Below are positions 36,846 through 46,143 of a stretch of 64,000 nucleotides of DNA, one piece after another (positions within the stretch are counted from its first letter, which is position 1; each line of letters starts with the position of its first letter). The stretch comes from Myxococcus stipitatus (GTDB lineage: Bacteria; Myxococcota; Myxococcia; Myxococcales; Myxococcaceae): contig NZ_JAKCFI010000005.1 of NCBI RefSeq assembly GCF_021412625.1, positions 372,001-436,000 on the forward strand, read 5' to 3'. The translations under genes were made by a program, and so were the position numbers. Under the pieces are notes generated by a model. That model ran no database searches and was not told the DNA's origin. It saw nothing but the letters and a program-made list of their open reading frames with translations.

Positions 36846-37960
36846 ACGTCTTCGCTACCATCGTGCTGTTCCTGCTGGCGGCCTTGGTCGTCTACTTCCT
36901 CGTCACGGGCATCCGCATCGTGCCCCAGGCGAAGGTGATGGTCGTCGAGCGGCTGGGCAAGTTCCACAAGGTGGCCACCAGTGGCCTCAACCTGCTCATC
37001 CCCTTCATGGACACCCCGCGCCCCATCGAGATGCGCACGGGCAACCGCTACATGCGCAGCCCCATGGTGGACCTGCGCGAGCAGGTCATGGGCTTCGAGA
37101 CGGTGCAGGTCATCACCCACGACAACGTCAACATGGAGGTCGGCTCGGTCATCTACTACCAGATCGTCGACCCGGCGAAGGCGCTGTACCAGGTGGAGAA
37201 CCTGGCGCTGGCCATCGAGCAGCTCACGATGACCAACCTGCGCAACATCATGGGCGGCCTGACGCTGGACCAGACGCTGACCAGCCGCGAGACGGTCAAC
37301 ACCAAGCTGCGCATGGTGCTGGATGACGCCACGGAGAAGTGGGGCGTGAAGGTGACGCGCGTGGAGCTGCGCGAAATCGAGCCGCCCCAGGCCATCAAGT
37401 CCGCCATGGCCAAGCAGATGACCGCCGAGCGCGAGCGCCGCGCCGAGGTGACCAAGGCCGAGGGCGACAAGGCCGCCGCCATCCTCCAGGCCGAGGGCGA
37501 GAAGATCTCCCGCATCCTGCGCGCCGAGGCGGAGCGCGACGCGGAGATCGCCCGCGCCGAGGGCCGCAAGCGCGCCACCATGCTCGAGGCCGAGGGCAAG
37601 GCCGAGGCCACCCGCCTCACCTTCGAGGCCATCAACACCGGTGGCGCCACCCCCGAGGTGCTCGCCCTGCGCTACATGGACGCGCTCCAGGAGCTGGGCA
37701 AGGGCGACAACAAGATGTTCGTCCCCTATGAGGCCACCGCCACGCTGGGCGCCGTCGCCACCATCAAGGAGCTCTTCACGCCCCGGGACGACGCACCCCG
37801 GCGCGCGCCCCCGGCCGCCCGGCCGCCCTCCGGGGCGTCCCTGAGCGCCCAGGCCCTCACGCGGGGCAACACGCTCGCGGAGCCCGCCACCCTCGCCGGC
37901 GCCCCCGCCGTCCCGCCGCGCCGCGCCGCGCCCCGGCCGCCCTCTGACAACGACGAGTAG
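36842..37960 (+). CDS. SPFH/band-7 (slipin, paraslipin-type) membrane protein
   Basis: 372 residues: N-terminal membrane helix, SPFH domain (VPQAKVMVVERLGKFHKV to about residue 170), a long Ala/Glu-rich coiled coil with EAEGKAEA-type repeats (~190-265) and a Pro/Arg/Ala-rich disordered tail (~310-372) that is longer than in most paraslipins. SPFH proteins form ring-like membrane assemblies; the overlapping NfeD gene upstream is the usual partner. Cellular role here unknown. Confidence 0.92.
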   Translation: MNVFATIVLFLLAALVVYFLVTGIRIVPQAKVMVVERLGKFHKVATSGLNLLIPFMDTPRPIEMRTGNRYMRSPMVDLREQVMGFETVQVITHDNVNMEVGSVIYYQIVDPAKALYQVENLALAIEQLTMTNLRNIMGGLTLDQTLTSRETVNTKLRMVLDDATEKWGVKVTRVELREIEPPQAIKSAMAKQMTAERERRAEVTKAEGDKAAAILQAEGEKISRILRAEAERDAEIARAEGRKRATMLEAEGKAEATRLTFEAINTGGATPEVLALRYMDALQELGKGDNKMFVPYEATATLGAVATIKELFTPRDDAPRRAPPAARPPSGASLSAQALTRGNTLAEPATLAGAPAVPPRRAAPRPPSDNDE

Positions 37961-37967
37961 CGCGAGG

Positions 37968-37992
37968 TGGGCGGGTCGCCACGAGGCCCGCC
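37968..37992 (+). terminator. G+C-rich hairpin after the SPFH gene
   Basis: GGGCGGG / CCCGCCC arms around an 11-base loop, 7 bases after the stop codon. No T tract. Confidence 0.4.
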
Positions 37993-38253
37993 CCCACCCG
38001 TGGCCGCCGCCCCGCCCCGGGAGCAACCCGCGGCGGAGCAGGCCGTCGGACGAGCCGGGGTTGCAATCCGCCGCGTCCCGCGCCATAGATTGGCTCCGCG
38101 GTACATCCGTCCACCGGAGGGCCTGACAACCCCTCCCTACGCGAGGTCGGCAGTCCCTTGAGGAAGAGCAACTGAGTCCCAGGCCCGTTGGTCTGTCCCC
38201 GCGCTGAGTCGCCCTGTCGGGCGGGCTCGCGCTCTGGATTCAGGAGTCTCCTC

Positions 38254-39759
38254 ATGTCGTCCTCCATCCGCGCCCATGGCGTGTCGTTCGCCTATTCCGA
38301 CGCCGTCCCCGTCCTCTCCGAAGTCGACTTCCACCTGCCGTCCGGTTGGACGGGCCTCGTCGGCGCCAATGGCGCTGGCAAGTCCACGCTGCTGCGCCTG
38401 CTGGCCGGCGAGCTGCACCCCACCGAGGGCCATCTCCAGTTCGAGCCGCCCTCCCCTTCGCTCCAGCTGTGTCCCCAGGTGGTGGAGGCGCTGACGCCCG
38501 AAATCACCGCGTTCGCCGAGTCCTGGGACGCGGTCGCGCGCAGGCTGCATGGGCAGCTGGGCCTGGACGTCACCGCGCTGGAGCGCTGGCCCACGCTCTC
38601 TCCGGGGGAGCGCAAGCGCTGGCAGGTGGGCGCGGCGCTCTCCGTCGAGCCCCATGTCCTGCTGCTCGACGAGCCCACCAACCACCTGGACGCGGAGGCC
38701 CGCACGTGGCTCGTCAACGCGCTGCGACGCTTCCGCGGCGTGGGCGTCGTCGTCTCGCACGACCGGCCGCTGCTGGAGTCGCTCACCACGTCCACCCTGC
38801 GCGTCCACGGCGGGAGCGCCCACCTGTGGCCCGGCGCCTACTCCGCCGCGCGCGAGCAGTGGGAGGCCGAGCGGGAGGTGGAGCTGCAGGTCCACCAGCA
38901 GGCCCGCGCGGAGCAGCGGCGCGTGGCCCAGGCGCTCGGCGAGGCCCGGCGGCAGCAGCAGGCCGCCGACGCGAATCGCAGCACGCGCAAGCGCATGAAG
39001 GACAAGCACGACAGCGACGCGCGCACGCTCGGCGCCGCGACGCTGGCCAGCTGGGCGGAGGCGCGCGCGGGGCGACGCGTGGGCGTGCTGCGCCGGGAGC
39101 TGGAGCGCGCCACCGACGCGGTGGGCGACATCTCCCAGGACAAGACGCTGGGGCGCTCCGTCTTCGTCGGCTTCGAGCGCTCCCCCAACCCGTGGCTCTT
39201 CACGCTGGACGCGCCGGAGCTGCGCGCCGGGGACGTCCCGCTGCTCGGGCCCATCCACCTGTCCGTCGGCCGCGAGGCGCGCGTGCGCATCGAGGGGCCC
39301 AACGGCGCGGGCAAGAGCACCCTCGTGCGCGCGCTCCTGGAGAACGCCCGCGTCCCCCTGGAGCGCGTGCTGTACCTGCCCCAGGACGTGGGCACCGAGG
39401 AGGCCCGCGCCACGCTCGACGCCGTGCGCGCGCTGCCACCGGAGGAGAAGGGCCGGGTGCTGTCCCTGGTGGCCGCGCTCGGCGTGGATCCGGAGCGGCT
39501 GCTCGGCTCCGAACAGCCCTCGCCGGGTGAGACGCGCAAGCTGCTCATCGCCCGGGGGCTGGGGCAGCACGCGTGGGCCCTGGTGCTCGACGAGCCCACC
39601 AACCACCTGGACCTGCCCTCCATCGAGCGGCTGGAGGCCGCCCTGCGCGAGTACCCGGGGGCCCTCCTCCTCGTGTCCCACGACGCCGCGTTCGCCAGGT
39701 CCTGCACCACCGAGTCCTGGCGCGTGGAGCACGGGCAGGTGACGGTGACGTCCGGGTAG
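38254..39759 (+). CDS. ABC-F family ATPase
   Basis: 501 residues with two ABC ATPase domains and no membrane segment. Domain 1: P-loop GANGAGKST, signature LSPGERKR, Walker B LLLDEPTNHLD. Domain 2: GPNGAGKST, signature PSPGETRK, VLDEPTNHLD. A basic, Gln-rich linker (~residues 205-290) joins them, as expected for ribosome-binding ABC-F factors. Members rescue stalled ribosomes or protect against ribosome-targeting antibiotics; which applies here cannot be told. ATG at 38254 has AGGAG 8 bases upstream; the 293-base upstream gap contains only the hairpin after the SPFH gene. It ends 11 bases from a convergent gene. Confidence 0.92.
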   Translation: MSSSIRAHGVSFAYSDAVPVLSEVDFHLPSGWTGLVGANGAGKSTLLRLLAGELHPTEGHLQFEPPSPSLQLCPQVVEALTPEITAFAESWDAVARRLHGQLGLDVTALERWPTLSPGERKRWQVGAALSVEPHVLLLDEPTNHLDAEARTWLVNALRRFRGVGVVVSHDRPLLESLTTSTLRVHGGSAHLWPGAYSAAREQWEAEREVELQVHQQARAEQRRVAQALGEARRQQQAADANRSTRKRMKDKHDSDARTLGAATLASWAEARAGRRVGVLRRELERATDAVGDISQDKTLGRSVFVGFERSPNPWLFTLDAPELRAGDVPLLGPIHLSVGREARVRIEGPNGAGKSTLVRALLENARVPLERVLYLPQDVGTEEARATLDAVRALPPEEKGRVLSLVAALGVDPERLLGSEQPSPGETRKLLIARGLGQHAWALVLDEPTNHLDLPSIERLEAALREYPGALLLVSHDAAFARSCTTESWRVEHGQVTVTSG

Positions 39760-39770
39760 CCGCGCGGGTG

Positions 39771-41207
39771 TCAGGGGGGCGTGCCGTCGAAGACGCCCAC
39801 CCACGACTCGTTGCGCTTGAGCAGGTCCGCCACGCGCGCCGCGTCCGCCGGCTCGTCGGTCTCGAGGGCGAACACCACGCGGCCTCCCGGGCCCTCCGAC
39901 GCCTGCGTCACCTCCGTGTCGCGGGGGCCCTGGAGGAGCAACAACGCCTGGCGCTCGCCCTGGCCATCCACCGCGAGCACGAAGCCCTGGCTCTCCGTCC
40001 AGGCCGGGCCCGTGGGGCTCGGTTCGAAGGCCGTCTGGCCCGCGAAGCAGAAGCGCCCCACGCCACACCCGATGAAGGCCGTGGGCACGTCGTCCCGGTC
40101 GATGTCCAACCTCCGGACGACGACCGCGTCCGCCGCGCCGTCCAGCCGCCCCGCCGCGAAGTACAGGTCGGGGTGCGCCTCGGAGAAGCCGTCGGCCGGC
40201 GCGCGCTCGCTCGCGCCCACCGCGAAGACGCCGTCCTCCACCGCCAGCCCGGTGACCTCGCGAGGCGTCTGGGCGGGAATCGCCCGGGAGGCCACGAGCT
40301 CGCCCGTGGGCGAGAAGCTGGCGAGCAGGATGGAGCGCCCCTCGGGTCCTCCCGGCACCGAGGGGAAGGCGTCCGCGCGGGCGCGCCGCTGGACGTCCAT
40401 GAAGGGCATCGCGACATGAACGCCCCCCGCCGGGTCCACGTCGAGCCCCGAACCCCCGAAGGGCGCTCCCAGCGCGAGCATCTGCTCCCGCGTGGGCTGG
40501 CCGGTGATGGCCACCGTGGGTGTCACCAGGCTCATCCACCGCGGCTGGAGCGAGCGGTCGAGCATGCCCACCCGGATGCCATCCGCCGCGACGAGGATGG
40601 CCGTCTCCTCCCCCACCGCTCGCGCCTGGAGGACGCTCATGTAGCGCTGGGGCTCGGCGACCTCCACCCGCCGCAGCACGCCCTCGGCGGACACCGTGTA
40701 GTCCCAGCGCTGCTCCACGGGAACGTCGTACGTCCACTCCCGTTCGGAGAGGAGGGAGCCATCCGCAGCCAGTCGCCGGAGCTGGACGAGCCGCCCCGCC
40801 TGGAACGACTTGTCCCAGCCGAGGATGGTCAGCTCGCCGCTGGGGTGGACCACGTGGTGGGAGACATAGTCCGGGACGCGCAGCTCGTTCAGCAGCGCGC
40901 CGTCAGCGCCCACGTGCTGGAGGAGCTTGTCCGGCGGACGGTAGAAGGAATCCTCCCCGTGGTCCTCGTACTCGATGCGGCGCAGCCACGCGGCCCCATC
41001 CGGCGCGACCGCGAGGCCGACCACGGAGCTGGTGAAGCCGCAGTCCACGCGCCGCACGCGGGCCCGCGCGTCGAAGGGAGCGCGCGCCGCGTAGCCCGCC
41101 TGTGACTCGCGGACACACGGCTCCGGCTCGGAGCACGCGGCCCCCACCCACCCGAGCCCCGCGATGGCGAGCCACGCGAAGGCTCGCGGACACCCCATGT
41201 GATTCAT
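39771..41207 (-). CDS. Putative lipoprotein of unknown function
   Basis: 478 residues. The N-terminal signal (FAWLAIAGLGWVGAAC) ends in a plausible but non-canonical lipobox. The mature protein is made of repeating short beta-type units with phrases such as VVGLAVAPDGAAWLRRI, VVHPSGELTILGW and VTGLAVEDGVFAVG, suggesting a beta-propeller of the kind found in large myxobacterial surface lipoproteins. Six cysteines, two close to each other in FIGCGVGRFCF. No catalytic motif seen. ATG at 41207 with GAGGAA 8 bases upstream. Confidence 0.75.
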   Translation of the reverse strand: MNHMGCPRAFAWLAIAGLGWVGAACSEPEPCVRESQAGYAARAPFDARARVRRVDCGFTSSVVGLAVAPDGAAWLRRIEYEDHGEDSFYRPPDKLLQHVGADGALLNELRVPDYVSHHVVHPSGELTILGWDKSFQAGRLVQLRRLAADGSLLSEREWTYDVPVEQRWDYTVSAEGVLRRVEVAEPQRYMSVLQARAVGEETAILVAADGIRVGMLDRSLQPRWMSLVTPTVAITGQPTREQMLALGAPFGGSGLDVDPAGGVHVAMPFMDVQRRARADAFPSVPGGPEGRSILLASFSPTGELVASRAIPAQTPREVTGLAVEDGVFAVGASERAPADGFSEAHPDLYFAAGRLDGAADAVVVRRLDIDRDDVPTAFIGCGVGRFCFAGQTAFEPSPTGPAWTESQGFVLAVDGQGERQALLLLQGPRDTEVTQASEGPGGRVVFALETDEPADAARVADLLKRNESWVGVFDGTPP

Positions 41208-41377
41208 CGTGATGATTCCTCGTCCCGGCCCGGGCGGCATCATCGCACACGGCCCAGGAGGTCGGGCCCCATCGCCTCCACGGCGAGGGGCATCCGCGCG
41301 CCCCGAGCCGGACACGCGAGGCGCGGAGAAGGGCGCTCGCGCCATCCCGGGACGGTCCACGCCACCGCCCGAGCCCC

Positions 41378-42367
41378 TCACGTCGCCGGCGCCAGCGCCG
41401 CGCCATGACGCAGCTCCCACGCCACCAGGTCCGCGAGCCCCTCCTCCACGCAGATGCGAGGCCGGAACCCCGTCTCACGCTCCAGCGCGGAGACATCCGC
41501 CCACGTCGCGTCCATCTCCCCGGGCTGAGCGGGCACGTCGTGGATCACCGCTCGCATCCCCAGGTGGCGCTCCAGCACGCGCACGAAGTCGAGCAGCGAC
41601 ACCGGTTCACCCCGTCCCACGTTGAGCAATCGATAGGGCGTCGGCCCCGCGGGGGGACGATCCAGGACCCGGAGCACCGCCTCCGCCACGTCGTCCACGT
41701 GCGTGAAGTCACGCCGCATCCGCCCCTCGCCATGCAGGTCGATGGCGCGCCCGGCGCGAATCGCTCGCAGGAAGCGCAGTGGCGCCATGTCGGGCCGCCC
41801 CCAGGGGCCGTACACCGTGAAGAAGCGCAACCCGCTCGTGGGAATCCCATACAGGTGACTGTAGGTGTGCGCGAGCAGCTCCGTCGCGCGCTTGGTGGCG
41901 GAGTAGACGTTGAGGGGATGGTCGGCGGAGGCGGACTCCGAGAAGGGCGGCGGCGTCCCCTCGCCGTACACGGAGCTGGAGGACGCATGGACGACATGGG
42001 ACAGGCCCGCCACGCGCGCCTGCTCCAACACCTCGAGGCTCCCCGTCACGTTCGTGTCCAGATAGGCCCGGGCCGCCGCGCCCGCGCTCCGGACGCCCAC
42101 GCGCGCCGCCAGGTGGACGAGCCGCTCGGGGCGCTCCCGACGGAACACCTCCGCCAGCGCCTCTCCGTCCGTGACGTCGACGGGATGGAACGAGAAGCCC
42201 TCCGCGCCAGGCAGTCGCCCGAGTCGCTCCAGCCGCGCGCGCATGAGGGGGACGTCCCCGGACGGCGCCAGCGCATCCACCCCGATGACGGAGTCTCCGC
42301 GCGCCAGCAGCCGCGCGCTGACGTGGTGGCCGATGAAGCCCGCCGCTCCCGTGACGAGTACACGCAT
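41378..42367 (-). CDS. NAD-dependent sugar-nucleotide epimerase/dehydratase
   Basis: 329 residues, extended short-chain dehydrogenase fold. NAD site GAAGFIGHHV, catalytic Ser/Thr region SSSSVYGE, catalytic YSATK and the family segment GLRFFTVYGPWGRPDMA. These features are closest to UDP-glucuronate 4-epimerases and related UDP-hexose 4-epimerases used in polysaccharide synthesis. It is not inside a recognisable glycan cluster, so the product is open. Separated by 170 bases from the downstream lipoprotein gene on the same strand. Confidence 0.9.
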   Translation of the reverse strand: MRVLVTGAAGFIGHHVSARLLARGDSVIGVDALAPSGDVPLMRARLERLGRLPGAEGFSFHPVDVTDGEALAEVFRRERPERLVHLAARVGVRSAGAAARAYLDTNVTGSLEVLEQARVAGLSHVVHASSSSVYGEGTPPPFSESASADHPLNVYSATKRATELLAHTYSHLYGIPTSGLRFFTVYGPWGRPDMAPLRFLRAIRAGRAIDLHGEGRMRRDFTHVDDVAEAVLRVLDRPPAGPTPYRLLNVGRGEPVSLLDFVRVLERHLGMRAVIHDVPAQPGEMDATWADVSALERETGFRPRICVEEGLADLVAWELRHGAALAPAT

Positions 42368-42496
42368 GTCCGCGCCACGCTTTCACGCCCACCCGCCGAG
42401 CGCCACGATTGCGACACATGCCTCCGTCCACCGGGCAGGTGGCCCTCCCGACGCGGCGCTTCCCGTCCACCCGGCTTGGTCGTAGGGTTGGCGTCC

Positions 42497-43030
42497 ATGG
42501 TGTCCGTGAATCAGCTCCGCCCCTTCGCCTCGGCGTCCCTGGATGCCTTCCGGGCCGCGTCCGGCCCCGTCGCCCTCATCCAGCAACCGGTGGACCCCGT
42601 CTTCCGCAACGTCGCCCAGCAGATGACCGGCGCCCGCACGGTGGGCATGGCGCACCGCACCCGGATGACGGAGCGGCTGCTCGCCATGCTCCGCGACTTC
42701 GACAACCTCGAGGTCCACTTCCTCAACCCCAAGGCGGACGGCGAGGAGCTCACCGTGGGCCGCGCCGACTGCGACCTCGTGGTGCCCGACCCGTCCGTCT
42801 CCCAGCACCACGCCACCCTGCGCTGGAGCCAGGACAAGGGCGCCTTCTCCGTGCGCGACGCGCAGTCGATGAACGGCACGTGGATCAACGGCGCGCCGCT
42901 GGGCTTCCGCGCCCAGGTGACGCTCAACGACGGAGACACCCTCGCCTTCGGCGACGCGCAGTTCCTCTACCTGCGCGCGGAGACGGTCCACGAGCACCTG
43001 CGCCTGGCGAGCCCCCAGGGCGGGCCCTGA
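42497..43030 (+). CDS. FHA-domain protein
   Basis: 177 residues: an N-terminal region of about 75 residues without known motif and a C-terminal forkhead-associated domain with the phosphothreonine-binding pattern VGRADCDLVV...SVSQHHATL...SMNGTWING. It should recognise Thr-phosphorylated partners of the many Hanks-type kinases of myxobacteria. Soluble. Convergent with the next gene across 22 bases. Confidence 0.9.
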   Translation: MVSVNQLRPFASASLDAFRAASGPVALIQQPVDPVFRNVAQQMTGARTVGMAHRTRMTERLLAMLRDFDNLEVHFLNPKADGEELTVGRADCDLVVPDPSVSQHHATLRWSQDKGAFSVRDAQSMNGTWINGAPLGFRAQVTLNDGDTLAFGDAQFLYLRAETVHEHLRLASPQGGP

Positions 43031-43052
43031 AGCCGCGCCCGCGCGCCGTGCC

Positions 43053-43577
43053 TCAGGGGACCGCGTTCACCGCCTCGATGATGGCCTTGCGCAGGTAGGA
43101 GCGGAAGTCCGTCTGGGATTGATACAACCCCAGCGTGGACACGGAGCGCGTCTCGTTGCGCCACTGGAGCGCGCCGTTCGGCGCGATGATGGCCGTGTCC
43201 ATCACCACCTCGGCCCGTCCCAGCGCCTGGAGCGCGGACACGTCCACCCAGGACAGCATGATGACCACCGCCGCCTCGGCCTGGTTCTCCTCGATGAAGG
43301 AGACCACCTCCTGGATGGACGGCGACGGCGCCTGGGAGATGCGCGTGCCCACCACGTCGAAGCCCCGGTCACTCAGCGCCGCCTGCGTCTGACCGACAAT
43401 CACCGTGCGAGGGTTGCCCTCGCCCAGCATGTCCTCGCGATACGTGGCCGTGGGCAGCGCGTCCACGCGCGAGCTGGCCACCACCACCACCTTGCGCAGG
43501 GCCCCCTCGGGCCGGACCGGCGGGGTGGCACAGGCGGTGAACAGGAACGACAACAGGAGGACGACCGAGGCGCGCAT
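43053..43577 (-). CDS. Lipoprotein of unknown function
   Basis: 174 residues. Classic lipoprotein signal (MRASVVLLLSFLFTACATPP, acylated Cys at residue 16). The mature part alternates strands and helices (VVVVASSRVDALP, DRGFDVVGTRI, EAAVVIMLSWVDVS) and ends in a conserved-looking LRKAIIEAVNAVP helix; I cannot assign a family. ATG at 43577 chosen for the signal; an in-frame ATG at 43589 adds four residues. It lies 43 bases downstream of imuB on the same strand and could be part of the imuA-imuB transcript. Confidence 0.75.
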   Translation of the reverse strand: MRASVVLLLSFLFTACATPPVRPEGALRKVVVVASSRVDALPTATYREDMLGEGNPRTVIVGQTQAALSDRGFDVVGTRISQAPSPSIQEVVSFIEENQAEAAVVIMLSWVDVSALQALGRAEVVMDTAIIAPNGALQWRNETRSVSTLGLYQSQTDFRSYLRKAIIEAVNAVP

Positions 43578-43620
43578 GGGTCCATCCATAACCAGCGGCG
43601 ACGGGGGCTGGCAAACCCAC

Positions 43621-45126
43621 TCAGTCGAACAGCCCCTGGAGATAGAAGCGGCCGTCCCTCGCGTCCCGGTACACCCAGGCGGGGCCGAGTCCCTCGAAGT
43701 GCACGCGGTAGTAGTCCCGTTGGTAGGGCTCCTCGGACCACCACTCGCCGCCCAGGCGCTCCGGCCCGGAGACCGCCGTCACGCGGTGACGCCTGCCCGC
43801 CACGCGCGCCGCCACCAGGCGGCCCGTCTGCGCCACCTCCGCGTCCAGCCACGCCGGCTCCGCGAGCAGCCGGGAGGGCCGCTCCCGGGCCCCGCCGCCC
43901 ACCGAGGCGGCCCGCGCCCGTCCCGACTCCCCGAGCAGCGCCTGACGCGACGCCGGGGGATGGAAGCCCCGCGTGACGTGGGCGCCCTCCGGCCGGTGCA
44001 CCGGCTCCAGCCCCGCGGCGAAGAGCGAGTCCTCGCCCAGCGTCGTCGCCAGCCGGGACAGCACCACCTCCAGCGCGGCGTCCCCCTCCGGCGAGTCCCC
44101 GAGCGAGAGCTGGAGCCCCCGGTCCTCCGAGTCCGCGTCCACGCGCGCGGACACCTCCGCCACCGGGTTCTCCAGCCGCAGCGACTCCAGCCGGTGCCGC
44201 GCCAGGTCCAGCAGCAGCTTCGCCGCCGCCGTGGGCCGGGCCAGTGACAGCGTCACCTGCTGCAGGCCCGTGGGGTCCAGCCGGAGCGTGAAGGTGATGC
44301 GCACCGCCGCCCGCCTCCGCCCCGCGAGCCGGGCCCCCAGCCGGTCCAACAGCGTCTTCAGCGCGAAGCCCAGCGGCTCGAAGGACTCCGCCGGCCACTC
44401 CAGCGTCAGCCGCTCCTCCAGCACCTCCTCCAGCACCGCCGGCACGAAGGGCGTGTCGTCCTCGCCCCGGCACAGCGCGTGGGCGCGCGCGCCCCGGGCC
44501 CCACCTCGCGCCACCACCGCCCCCGCGGGCAGCGCCGCCACCTCGCCCAGCGTGGTGAGCCCCAACGCGGCGAAGCCCGCCCCCACGCCGTCCTCCAGCG
44601 CGGCCAGCGGAAGCGGCGCCAGCGCCCGGGCCGACTCGCCGTCCGCCACCACCTCCATCCGCCGCGCGCCGTATCGCGCCAGCACCCGGGACGTGAAGGC
44701 CTCCGACGCCACCACCCCATGCGCCCGGTACCCCAGCCCCGCGCACACCTCCAGCGCCCGCGCGCACAGGCCCGGCTCGCCGCCGGACAGGTGCGCCGCC
44801 CCCGCGTCCAGCCACAGCCCGTCCGGCGCGGAGAGCTGGAAGCCCGGCCCCAGGCACAGCAGCGCCTCGCCCAGCGCCGTCAACGCCCGGGCCTCCTCGT
44901 CGGGGCGGTAGGGGAAGTGGCGCAGCTCCGGCACCAGCGCCGTCGCCGCCGTCACCGTCATCCCCGGACGGACGCCCGCCTTCAGCGCGGTGGTGGACGC
45001 CACCACCACCCGCCGCTGGCCGCGCGACTCCTCCATCAGCGCGAAGGGCCGCCCCGCCAGCTCCGGCGACTCGAGGACCCGGCGCTGCACCGGGAAGCGC
45101 GTGAAGTGCAGATAGGCCCTGCGCAT
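43621..45126 (-). CDS. imuB: ImuB, catalytically inactive Y-family polymerase-like protein
   Basis: 501 residues with the Y-family polymerase fold. The catalytic acidic residues near the N-terminus are missing (YLHFTRFPVQRRV instead of an Asp-containing motif), as in other ImuB proteins, and the palm segment reads APDGLWLDAGAAHLSGGE. The C-terminus ends in FYLQGLFD, with a QGLF that may bind the beta clamp. ImuB is the hub that brings DnaE2 and ImuA to the clamp for SOS mutagenesis. Starts 7 bases after the imuA stop with a GAGGGC site. Confidence 0.92.
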   Translation of the reverse strand: MRRAYLHFTRFPVQRRVLESPELAGRPFALMEESRGQRRVVVASTTALKAGVRPGMTVTAATALVPELRHFPYRPDEEARALTALGEALLCLGPGFQLSAPDGLWLDAGAAHLSGGEPGLCARALEVCAGLGYRAHGVVASEAFTSRVLARYGARRMEVVADGESARALAPLPLAALEDGVGAGFAALGLTTLGEVAALPAGAVVARGGARGARAHALCRGEDDTPFVPAVLEEVLEERLTLEWPAESFEPLGFALKTLLDRLGARLAGRRRAAVRITFTLRLDPTGLQQVTLSLARPTAAAKLLLDLARHRLESLRLENPVAEVSARVDADSEDRGLQLSLGDSPEGDAALEVVLSRLATTLGEDSLFAAGLEPVHRPEGAHVTRGFHPPASRQALLGESGRARAASVGGGARERPSRLLAEPAWLDAEVAQTGRLVAARVAGRRHRVTAVSGPERLGGEWWSEEPYQRDYYRVHFEGLGPAWVYRDARDGRFYLQGLFD

Positions 45127-45133
45127 GGCGCCC

Positions 45134-45994
45134 TCAGTGCGCCGCGGCCAGGTCCGGCCCCGCCCCCGGCGAGGACAGGGCCTTCGCCCTCCCCGGCCGC
45201 TGCCCCTGGAGGCCATACCCGTTGCGCGCCACCCACGCCCCCTCGCGCAGGAAGTCCGGCGTGGCGTCCTCCGCCACCGGCCCCACGTCCAGCACCCGCC
45301 CTCCATCCTCCAGCCCCAGCTCCGGGTACAGGGTGCGCCAGGGCACCACCGCGCGCGAGCCCGCTCCGCCCCGCCGGCTGCGCACCACCTCCACCGACCA
45401 CCCCTCGCCATCCTCCGACTCCGTGCGCAGCCGTGTCACCCCGTCCGCGGGCGCCTCCGCCGAGGTCAGCAGGAGCAGCAGTCCCCCGCCGCGCTCCGCC
45501 GCGTCCGCCAGCTTGCGCGCCTCCGCGATGCCCACCCGGGGCGGCCGCCCCGTCGCACCCACGCCCCGCGTCAGGTCCAGCACCACGCAGGCGAAGGCCC
45601 CGCTCCGGGCGAGCTGCACCGCCGCCCACACGGATTGCTCCGGCGCCCGGGGCCGGACGATGAGCAGCCGCTCCAGGTCCACGCCCTGCCCCGCCGCCGA
45701 GGGCGCGTAGAGCTCACGCGGGCCATCCACCCACGCGCACAGCCGCTCCTCCCGGTGGGCCGCCGCCACCGCGCCCAGCGCCAGGCTGGTGCGCCCCGAG
45801 GCCGCCTCGCCGCACAGCTCCACCACCTGCCCCAGCGGGAAGCCTCCCGCCGGCAACAGCGCGTCCACCGCCTCCAGCCCGGTGCGCAGGACCGACAGGT
45901 AGCGCCGGGGCTCCGCCTGCAGCTGGCGGATCCGCTCCCGAAGCTGCTCCACCACCGAGCCCGCCGCCCCCACTCGCTGCTCCGCCGCGCTCAT
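45134..45994 (-). CDS. imuA: ImuA, RecA-like mutagenesis protein
   Basis: 286 residues, RecA-fold protein with a degenerate P-loop (GEAASGRTSLAL) in place of GxxxxGKT, and FPLGQVVELCGE just before it, as usual for ImuA (SulA/RecA-like). ImuA from M. xanthus has been reported to interact with RecA and ImuB in SOS mutagenesis. Good ribosome site GAGGAGG. A LexA-like box sits 43 bases upstream; imuB follows at once, dnaE2 does not. Confidence 0.9.
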   Translation of the reverse strand: MSAAEQRVGAAGSVVEQLRERIRQLQAEPRRYLSVLRTGLEAVDALLPAGGFPLGQVVELCGEAASGRTSLALGAVAAAHREERLCAWVDGPRELYAPSAAGQGVDLERLLIVRPRAPEQSVWAAVQLARSGAFACVVLDLTRGVGATGRPPRVGIAEARKLADAAERGGGLLLLLTSAEAPADGVTRLRTESEDGEGWSVEVVRSRRGGAGSRAVVPWRTLYPELGLEDGGRVLDVGPVAEDATPDFLREGAWVARNGYGLQGQRPGRAKALSSPGAGPDLAAAH

Positions 45995-46036
45995 CTCGCC
46001 TCCTCGCCGGGCCCCGCCGGCCTACCGGACGACCGC

Positions 46037-46052
46037 CTGGACAGCGGTTCAG
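46037..46052 (-). promoter_or_regulatory. LexA-type SOS box upstream of imuA
   Basis: CTGGACAGCGGTTCAG, identical at 13 of 16 positions and in the same orientation to the box before dnaE2; it fits 13 of 17 positions of the recalled M. xanthus LexA motif. It ends 43 bases upstream of the imuA start, a typical operator position. Confidence 0.6.
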
Positions 46053-46143
46053 TATGGTGGCGGGTCTGACATCCACCTTCACAGGACGCAGGGCGGTGGA
46101 TTCGCGGAGGCGACGCGGTGGCTCGGATCCACGGGGGGCGCGC

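Noticed and set aside
43621-45126. ImuB as an active Y-family polymerase
   Set aside because: The N-terminal catalytic acidic residue is missing and imuA is adjacent, so it is the non-catalytic ImuB branch.
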